From NCBI GenBank assembly GCA_038231615.1, contig JBBRLA010000285.1, forward strand, positions 1 through 10,126: DNA of 10,126 nucleotides, given 5' to 3'. The notes under the pieces are model-generated. The model was given only the letters and a program-made list of their open reading frames with translations. It had not been told where the DNA came from and made no database searches. The stretch comes from JBBRLA01 sp038231615. Lineage in GTDB: Bacteria > Myxococcota_A > Polyangia > Palsa-1104 > JAEUJZ01. Shown in pieces: positions 4,994 to 10,126 of this stretch; within the stretch, counting starts at the first letter, position 1, and each line of letters opens with the position of its first letter. The translations under genes were made by a program, and so were the position numbers.

Positions 4994-7182
4994 AGCTTGC
5001 CGATGATGCGCTCCCACAGCCGCCGGGTCACCACTGCCTCCGGCACCATATGGGTCAGCCCTGAAAGCGGCAGAAACTCGTGGATCTTGCCTGCCCGGAA
5101 CAGCGCCTGCGACAGCTTCAGCGAGTGGAAGAAGTACACGTTGTCATCGCTGGTCCCATGAATGAGAAGTAGCGGCCGGCTCAACTTCGGTGCGTGGGTC
5201 AGCAGGGAACTTTCGTCATACCCCTTCGGGTTTTCCTGCGGCGTACCCAGATACCGCTCGGTATACGCCGTGTCATAGTCCCGCCAGTCCACCACCGGCG
5301 CCCCGGCGACCCCCACCTTGAACACGTCGGGCCGCAAAAGCACCGAGAGCGCCGCCATGTAGCCGCCAAACGACCAGCCGAACACCCCCACCCGCTGAAG
5401 ATCCATTTCAGGGTGCTTCTTGCCCAGTTCGTTCAGCGCCTCGACCTGATCGTGAAGCGGCACCTCGGCGAAGCTGCCGCCTTGCGTCCAGTGGATCGCC
5501 CGCTCCCACTTTTGCCCCCGTGCCGGTGTGCCGCGGCCATCGGCCAGCACCACCACGAACCCGTGATCGGCCAGCCACTGTGACAAAAGATACCGGCCCA
5601 TCGACGCCGTCACCTGCAACGCATGCGGCCCGCCATAGACGTCCAGCACCACGGGATACTTCTTCCCCGGCACGAAGCTTAGCGGGCGCAGCACCACCGT
5701 GCGGATGGCCTTGTCGCCCACCTGGGCGATTTCCGGCCGCGGGCGAAAGGGCGGGTTCTCCGCCACGCTCGACAGCTCTGCGATTTCTTGCCCGTCGGCC
5801 CGATGCACCACCGATTTGGGCATCGTCGAAAGCGTCGTGGTAGTCCGCACGTAGATCGAATGGTCCTTGCTGAATACCGCGTGGTGCTGCCCCGGCTCCC
5901 GTGTCAGCGGCACCGCCTCGCCGCCGAGAAGCGGCACCCGGTAGATCTGCGTCTCGCTCGGCTCCCGCGAGGCGGTCACCACCACGTGCCCGGATTTCTC
6001 GTCCAGATCGCAAAAGCCCCGATAGCCCAGGTCCTTCCCCACGATGGTGTGGGCCAGCGCCCCATCCGGGCGGCGCAGTTCCAGTTCCCAGCCGCCGCTG
6101 CGCTCGCTGGTCCACAGGAAGCCGGTGCCGTCTTTCAGCCAGCGCGGCATCTCCTGGTCCAAATTCACCCAGGCCGCATCGTCTTCCTTGACCAGCGGGG
6201 TGGTCTTGCCGGTCCGATCGTCCGCCGACAGCACCTCCACGTGGCGCTGGTCCCGGGACGCCACCACCACAGTCAGCGGCCCCTTCTCGTTCCACCGCAC
6301 CGTGGCCACATAGGGCAGCCGCTCGCCGTCCCAGCCGAGCCACGTGGGTTTGCCCCCGGCGGCGGATACCACCCCGATGCGCAGCCGGGCATTCTCCTTA
6401 CCCGCGCGCGGGTAGGGCGTGGCCGACACCTCCGCCTCCGGGTGGGCGGCATCCAGGATGTGGAAGGTCTCGACCGCGTGGGTGTCGGCCTCCTCGAAGG
6501 CCAGGCGGGTGCTGTCCGGGGACCACCAGAAGCCCGAGTAGCGCGACAGTTCTTCCTGCGCCACGAACTCCGCCAGGCCGTTGCTGATCCACGGGTGCTG
6601 GCTATGGGTCAGCCGATGCTCCTTGTACCCGGATAGATCCAGCACGTACAGGTCGCGGTCGCGCACGTATGCCACGTGCTTCCCATCGGGCGAAAGCTGC
6701 GGGTCGATCACCGGCGTGGCCCCGGTGGGTAGCTGCGCGATGCCACTCGCTCCGGCCCCCCGGCGCACCGTGTACAGCTTCCCCGACAAGGACAGCAAGA
6801 TCAGCGTGCCGTCCTGGCTCAGATCGAACGTAGTGAAGCCGCGCACCGACACCCGCATGCGCTCGCGCCGGGCGTGTTCTTCCGGGGACAGGTGCTCCTC
6901 GGCGCCCTTCAGCAGCGTCTGCGGGGTCAATAGTTCCTGGACCTTCTGCTGCTCCACGTCGAATTCGAAGAGGTGCAGTTCGGGCACCCGCGGCGCGGAG
7001 CGCAGGAAAAGCACCGCCTTGCCATCCGGCGTCGGGCGCGGCTTCAGCGGGCGGCCCAGCATGAAGCCCCGCGTCTCGGCGTGGCGGGTCAGGTAGTCCG
7101 GGAAGGGCCCGGGTGGTGGTGCCGGCTGCGCGGCGGCGGTCGCTGTCAGGCACAAGGTGGAAAAGAGGCTCAGGCGGCGCAT
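4972..7182 (-). CDS. DPP-IV-like dipeptidyl-peptidase, S9 family, exported
   Basis: A 736-residue serine exopeptidase that should cut dipeptides from N-termini, classically after Pro or Ala. A Sec signal peptide (about 1-18, ending TAAA/QP) points to the periplasm or outside. An eight-bladed beta-propeller region (about 50-480) carries the N-terminus-binding double Glu (Glu210-Glu211 in EFVAQEELSRYSGFWWSPD). The alpha/beta-hydrolase domain (about 490-736) has all three catalytic residues: Ser604 (GWSFGGY), Asp679 (HGTSDDNVYF) and His711 (GLTHMV). Length is normal for bacterial DPP-IV. The start at 7182 is supported by AGGA eight bases upstream and by the signal peptide. It lies 13 bp downstream of the permease on the same strand, so the two are almost certainly one transcript. 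Confidence 0.94.
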   Translation of the reverse strand: MRRLSLFSTLCLTATAAAQPAPPPGPFPDYLTRHAETRGFMLGRPLKPRPTPDGKAVLFLRSAPRVPELHLFEFDVEQQKVQELLTPQTLLKGAEEHLSPEEHARRERMRVSVRGFTTFDLSQDGTLILLSLSGKLYTVRRGAGASGIAQLPTGATPVIDPQLSPDGKHVAYVRDRDLYVLDLSGYKEHRLTHSQHPWISNGLAEFVAQEELSRYSGFWWSPDSTRLAFEEADTHAVETFHILDAAHPEAEVSATPYPRAGKENARLRIGVVSAAGGKPTWLGWDGERLPYVATVRWNEKGPLTVVVASRDQRHVEVLSADDRTGKTTPLVKEDDAAWVNLDQEMPRWLKDGTGFLWTSERSGGWELELRRPDGALAHTIVGKDLGYRGFCDLDEKSGHVVVTASREPSETQIYRVPLLGGEAVPLTREPGQHHAVFSKDHSIYVRTTTTLSTMPKSVVHRADGQEIAELSSVAENPPFRPRPEIAQVGDKAIRTVVLRPLSFVPGKKYPVVLDVYGGPHALQVTASMGRYLLSQWLADHGFVVVLADGRGTPARGQKWERAIHWTQGGSFAEVPLHDQVEALNELGKKHPEMDLQRVGVFGWSFGGYMAALSVLLRPDVFKVGVAGAPVVDWRDYDTAYTERYLGTPQENPKGYDESSLLTHAPKLSRPLLLIHGTSDDNVYFFHSLKLSQALFRAGKIHEFLPLSGLTHMVPEAVVTRRLWERIIGKLSEALHP

Positions 7183-7195
7183 GGGAAACGTCCTG

Positions 7196-9493
7196 TCAAG
7201 AGGTCACGCGGATGGGCAGGATGACCATGTTCTGCCCCTGCCATTGCAGGCGTCGCTGGATGGAATAGGCCATCTCGTTGTGCAAGATGCGCTCATACCA
7301 ATGCTCTCGGCGGAAGCTCAGCTTGCCCGAGAAGAAGGTGATGTTGGGGTAGCGTTCCGCGGCCTCCTTGCACAGGCGCTCGGCTTCTTCGATCACGTCC
7401 GTGCCCACCGACATCATGCTCTCGGCGGGCATCCCGATGCGCCGGACCAGACCGACATACTTGGCCAGCGCCTCCTCGGTCTTTTTGCGCAGGGCCTGGA
7501 TTTCCTCGATCCCCTTGAAAGAGCCCGAGTCCACCACCGCCACGGATACGAACAAGATCTGCTTGTACAGGCCGGGGAATTGCCGCAGCGCCGAGAGCAG
7601 CGTGTGCACCCCCAGGCCCGAGTAGCTGGCTACCAGCAGCACCGCGGTGCGCCCCTGCTGGGTCATCTTGCTCTCGGTGCCGGGCTTGTCCTCGCCGGGC
7701 ATGACCGAAAGCAGCTCGTCCAGGGTCTTGACCCTGCTGTAGACGTCCCGGTAGTGCCGGCGAATCGAATAGCACAGGAGGATGAACACCGTGGTCACCA
7801 CCAGGGTCAGCCAGCCGCCCTCCAGGAACTTCTCGTACACCGTCACCACCAACACCGTCGCGCAGAGCACGGCGCCGATCAAGTGGATGGGCAGGTGCTT
7901 GCGCCATTTCGCCTGCACCGCGCGGTTCTTGATCCAGAAGCGCGACATGCCAAGCTGCGAAAGGGTGAAGGTCACGAAGACGTTGATCGAGTACATGATG
8001 AGCAGGGTCTCGATCTTGCCTTGGGTATAAAACAGGACTGCCAGGGCGGCGCCGCCCATGAGGATCAGGCCGTTGCTCATGGTAAGCTGCTCGGAGAGGG
8101 CCGCGAAGCGGTGGGGCAGCCACGAGTCCACCGCCATGTTGGCCATGACCCGGGGGCCGTCGATGAAGCCGGCCTGCGCCGCGACGGTCAGAAGGGCCGC
8201 CTCGCTGACGATGGTCAGCACGGCGAAGTAGTAGCCCACCGGGAGGCCCAGGAAGTGGTAGCTTCCGAACAGGCGTTCGGCGACGATGCTGTTGAGCGTC
8301 TTGTCCCCAATGGGGTGGATGTCCAGAAGCAGGTAGCAGAGCATGATGCCGCCGGCGGTCAGCGCCAGGGAGGTCGCCATGTAGATCATGGTGCGCTTGC
8401 CGGTCTCGACCCGCGGCTCGCGCATGATCATCAGGCCGTTGGAGACCGCCTCGATGCCGGTGTAGCTGCTGCCGCCCAGGGAGTAGGCGCGCAAGAAGAG
8501 CACCAGCATGCCGCCGATGCCGATGGTGCGCAGGTCGTTCTGGTAGCCCGAAGTGAAGTCGTGCGCCAGTTTGGGGACATCGTGGACATGGGACAGCAAG
8601 CCGTAGCCAATGAGGATGACGTGGGTGATCAGGAAGACCATGAAGATCGGCACCAGGATTTTCACCGACTCTTTGATGCCGCGAAGGTTGAGGATGAGCA
8701 AAAGGACGATGAAGACGGCGCCCACGGTGACCTTGTGCCTGGCCCAGGCCGGGGGCAGGAAGCTGAATACCGCGTCGACGCCGCCGACCACGGAGGTGGT
8801 GATGGTCAGGACGTAGTCGACGATGAGGGCGCAGCCGGAGACCACGCCGGCCTTCTCGCCCAAAAGCGCGGTGGCCACGACATAGCCGCCGCCGCCCGCG
8901 GGGAAATGCTCGATGATGCGGCTGTAGGCGTAGGAGATGATGAAGACGGTCAGGGCGACGGAGAGAGCCAGGGCCACGCCCATGTAGGTATGGCTGCCGA
9001 GGGCCTTGTAGGCTTCGGGGGGGCCATAGGCGGAGGAAGAGAGCCCGTCGGCGCCCAGGCCGACCCAGGCCAGGAAGGCGATGAGGGACAGGCGGTGGAA
9101 GATGTGGGGGTCTTGTACGTTCCGGGCGCGGCCGAAGATCACGGCCCAGGCGCGGCTGAAGCCACCGGGAGCGTCTTCCGGCCGCGGCGCCTGCGGCGTT
9201 TCGCTATCGGTGGGCCGCGGTGCCTGCGGCACTTCGCGATCGGTGGACCGCCGCGCCTGCGGCACTTCGCTATCGGTGGACCGCGGCGCCTGCGGCGTTT
9301 CGCGATCTATGGACCGCGGCGCCTGCGGCGCTTCGCGATCGGTGTTCGCGGGGCCGGACCCGCCTTGGGCCGCCGGGCCTGGAGTGGAAGCGGGCGCAGC
9401 CGGAGTGGGTATCGATCCTGGCGCTGAGTCCGGCGCCAGGGGAGGGCTGCTGTCGTTCTTGGTATCCATTGCAGATGATGATTGATAAGGCAT
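7196..9493 (-). CDS. APC-superfamily permease with C-terminal cytoplasmic domain (KimA/KUP-like or amino-acid transporter)
   Basis: A 765-residue transporter in three parts. Residues 1-130 are a Pro/Ala/Ser-rich, presumably disordered cytoplasmic extension with five 11-residue repeats (51-105). Residues about 133-580 hold around twelve membrane helices with APC-type signatures: GADGLSSSAYGPPEA (147-161), the glycine-rich AGGGGYVVA (199-207), SSYTGIEAVSNG (342-353) and QAGFIDGPRVMANMAVD (440-456). Residues about 605-765 form a soluble domain that starts TAVLLVASYSGLGVHTLLSAL and resembles a universal-stress-protein fold, as in the K+ importer KimA. Substrate (K+, amino acid or other) cannot be settled from sequence. 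The ATG at 9493 has only a weak GAG upstream; ATG 9469 is an alternative. It is the first gene of the operon with the DPP-IV-like peptidase. Confidence 0.9.
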   Translation of the reverse strand: MPYQSSSAMDTKNDSSPPLAPDSAPGSIPTPAAPASTPGPAAQGGSGPANTDREAPQAPRSIDRETPQAPRSTDSEVPQARRSTDREVPQAPRPTDSETPQAPRPEDAPGGFSRAWAVIFGRARNVQDPHIFHRLSLIAFLAWVGLGADGLSSSAYGPPEAYKALGSHTYMGVALALSVALTVFIISYAYSRIIEHFPAGGGGYVVATALLGEKAGVVSGCALIVDYVLTITTSVVGGVDAVFSFLPPAWARHKVTVGAVFIVLLLILNLRGIKESVKILVPIFMVFLITHVILIGYGLLSHVHDVPKLAHDFTSGYQNDLRTIGIGGMLVLFLRAYSLGGSSYTGIEAVSNGLMIMREPRVETGKRTMIYMATSLALTAGGIMLCYLLLDIHPIGDKTLNSIVAERLFGSYHFLGLPVGYYFAVLTIVSEAALLTVAAQAGFIDGPRVMANMAVDSWLPHRFAALSEQLTMSNGLILMGGAALAVLFYTQGKIETLLIMYSINVFVTFTLSQLGMSRFWIKNRAVQAKWRKHLPIHLIGAVLCATVLVVTVYEKFLEGGWLTLVVTTVFILLCYSIRRHYRDVYSRVKTLDELLSVMPGEDKPGTESKMTQQGRTAVLLVASYSGLGVHTLLSALRQFPGLYKQILFVSVAVVDSGSFKGIEEIQALRKKTEEALAKYVGLVRRIGMPAESMMSVGTDVIEEAERLCKEAAERYPNITFFSGKLSFRREHWYERILHNEMAYSIQRRLQWQGQNMVILPIRVTS
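9179..9343 (-). repeat. 33-bp tandem repeat, five units, in the permease N-terminus
   Basis: Five consecutive 33-bp units each encode an 11-residue module with consensus [ST]-D-[RS]-E-x-P-Q-A-[PR]-R-[SP]. The DNA core GCCTGCGGC recurs every 33 bases from 9189 on the + strand. All units keep the reading frame and differ by scattered substitutions, so the array is maintained as coding sequence. Such arrays change copy number easily by slippage. Confidence 0.9.
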
Positions 9494-9685
9494 TTCACTC
9501 AGCGACGCAAGGGAGCCGGATCACGGGACGACGTGACCAATCGATTGCCCGGGCCCCGACGGAATCCTGAGCGAGAAATTCTTACCCGGCCAGGAAATTT
9601 TTTAGGGTGCCGGTTGGGTCATGTCTCCATGCAGCCAAAGCCGCGCGCGGCAAGAGGTTGCGCCGTGGCCCGGGGTTTTGGTGGT
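9494..9685. promoter_or_regulatory. 192-bp spacer upstream of the permease operon, with two adjacent dyads
   Basis: Just upstream of the permease start are an inverted repeat TCACG-N6-CGTGA (9521-9536) and a perfect 10-bp palindrome CAATCGATTG (9538-9547), side by side. They lie 28-54 bp from the ATG, where an operator would act. An AT-rich patch (about 9578-9604) further upstream is the likeliest promoter zone, but I could not find a convincing -35/-10 pair or sigma-54 match. Near 9640-9651 is a GC-only palindrome without a T-run. No small gene with a good ribosome site was seen. Confidence 0.3.
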
Positions 9686-10126
9686 TCAGAGATCATGTGG
9701 ATCGTGATCCGCGCGAGGGTTCTTTTCGGAAGGGCAATTTTTCGCGCCCGAAGGGGCCCGATCGCCGGCAAGAGGGGCGGAGCGATCTGCGGCGCCGGCG
9801 GTAGATCGCTGGCTCGCGCCGCCGCTATCTGTAGAGGGCCCGCCGCGGCTCGCGGCAGATCTTGCGCCGCCACCGCCAGCAACGGCAGTGCCCCCATCGC
9901 TGTCCGCGGCAGATCTCCGGCCCGCGCTGGCGGCAGATCGCTGGCTCGCGTCGGCGTTAGATCGCTGGCTCGCGCCGCCGCTATCTACAGATGGCCCGCC
10001 GCGGTTCGCGTCAGATCTTGCGCCGTCACCACCGGCAACGGCAGTACCTCCGTCGCCGCCCGCGGCGGCAGATCGCTGGCCATCGCCATCCATAGAGGGT
10101 CTACCGCCAGCGGCAGATTCCTCGCC
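9686..10126 (-). CDS. Repeat-rich Gly/Ser/Ala/Arg protein, C-terminal part (cut by right edge)
   Basis: A minus-strand frame open from the right edge to TGA at 9686-9688, 146 residues visible, about two-thirds of them Gly, Ala, Ser or Arg. It contains a 52-residue repeat (DGGTAVAGG...GGPSxDSGGASQRS...) present twice plus a partial third copy, with nested 8-residue units such as ASQRSNAD. The frame is kept through all copies, the only length difference found is a multiple of three, and among 11 base differences in a 32-codon alignment of the two full copies 6 fall at third positions and 1 at a first position, as expected for selection on protein. It ends with a non-repeated polar tail (about 25 residues, ending DPHDL). 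No domain is recognised; it may be the disordered tail of a larger protein. Same strand as the permease, 192 bp upstream. It could also be non-coding repeat DNA. Confidence 0.45.
   Translation of the reverse strand, partial: GEESAAGGRPSMDGDGQRSAAAGGDGGTAVAGGDGARSDANRGGPSVDSGGASQRSNADASQRSAASAGRRSAADSDGGTAVAGGGGARSAASRGGPSTDSGGASQRSTAGAADRSAPLAGDRAPSGAKNCPSEKNPRADHDPHDL
9803..10114. repeat. 156-bp tandem repeat with nested 24-bp repeats
   Basis: The block starting AGATCGCTGGCTCGCG at 9803 recurs at 9959, exactly 156 bp on, with strong similarity over its length; a shortened third copy runs into the right edge (TAGAGGG near 10093). Within it, 24-bp units begin at 9911, 9935 and 9959. One 3-bp insertion distinguishes the copies near 10060-10070. 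The period and the indel are multiples of three, consistent with the coding frame on the minus strand. Confidence 0.8.

Noticed and set aside
7157..9427. A 756-codon open frame on the + strand opposite the permease
   Set aside because: It is codon-aligned with the permease, so it stays open simply because the permease avoids TTA, CTA and TCA codons. Its translation is His/Gln/Gly/Asp-rich with no recognisable motifs, while the minus strand gives a textbook transporter.
9640..9651. Perfect palindrome GCCGCGCGCGGC as a terminator for the right-edge gene
   Set aside because: No loop and no T-run follow it on either strand; such GC dyads are common by chance at this base composition.
9803..10126. 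CRISPR-like appearance of the right-edge repeats
   Set aside because: The units are directly adjacent, degenerate and nested, with no unique spacers and periods that are multiples of three. This is a coding-type tandem repeat, not a CRISPR array.

Overview
The window is about two-thirds G+C. It reads as chromosomal DNA of a GC-rich Gram-negative bacterium. Several things suggest Myxococcota or a nearby 'deltaproteobacterial' lineage: an S46 dipeptidyl-peptidase, a DPP-IV-like S9 peptidase with a signal peptide, a sigma-54 activator of the NtrC/AtoC type, and a large APC permease with a low-complexity N-terminus. This is inference from gene style; there is no rRNA or other marker to fix the taxon. 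No transposase, integrase, tRNA, rRNA or CRISPR array is visible.

Left to right: (1) the C-terminal 259 residues of an S46 dipeptidyl-peptidase (+, cut by the left edge). (2) Convergent with it across 5 bp, a two-gene minus-strand unit: gpmA (short, monomer-type phosphoglycerate mutase), then a COG4798-type methyltransferase carrying a predicted signal peptide. (3) A 114-bp spacer with a strong sigma-54 promoter match, a perfect 12-bp AT-rich palindrome at the predicted start point, and a good Shine-Dalgarno in front of a 23-codon membrane-peptide gene on the + strand. (4) Convergent with that small gene, a complete sigma-54-dependent response regulator (minus). (5) A divergent + strand pair with ATGA overlap: a DUF1469/holin-III-like membrane protein and a 103-residue one-helix membrane protein. 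(6) A minus-strand operon: APC-superfamily permease (KimA/KUP-like layout), then a DPP-IV-like peptidase 13 bp downstream. (7) At the right edge, a repeat-rich Gly/Ser/Ala/Arg open frame on the minus strand, cut by the edge.

Two themes stand out. First, two unrelated secreted dipeptidyl-peptidases (S46 and S9) lie within 7 kb, one of them co-transcribed with a permease, which suggests extracytoplasmic peptide scavenging. Second, a sigma-54 activator sits next to a sigma-54-type promoter whose only evident target is a 23-residue membrane peptide. That peptide would be missed by ordinary annotation and is the best candidate here for something undescribed. Two separate in-frame tandem-repeat expansions (33-bp units in the permease N-terminus, 156-bp/24-bp units at the right edge) mark the right end as repeat-prone.

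No gene-free stretch exceeds 300 bases. The largest gaps are 9494-9685, 4094-4251 and 2433-2546, and each is described below.
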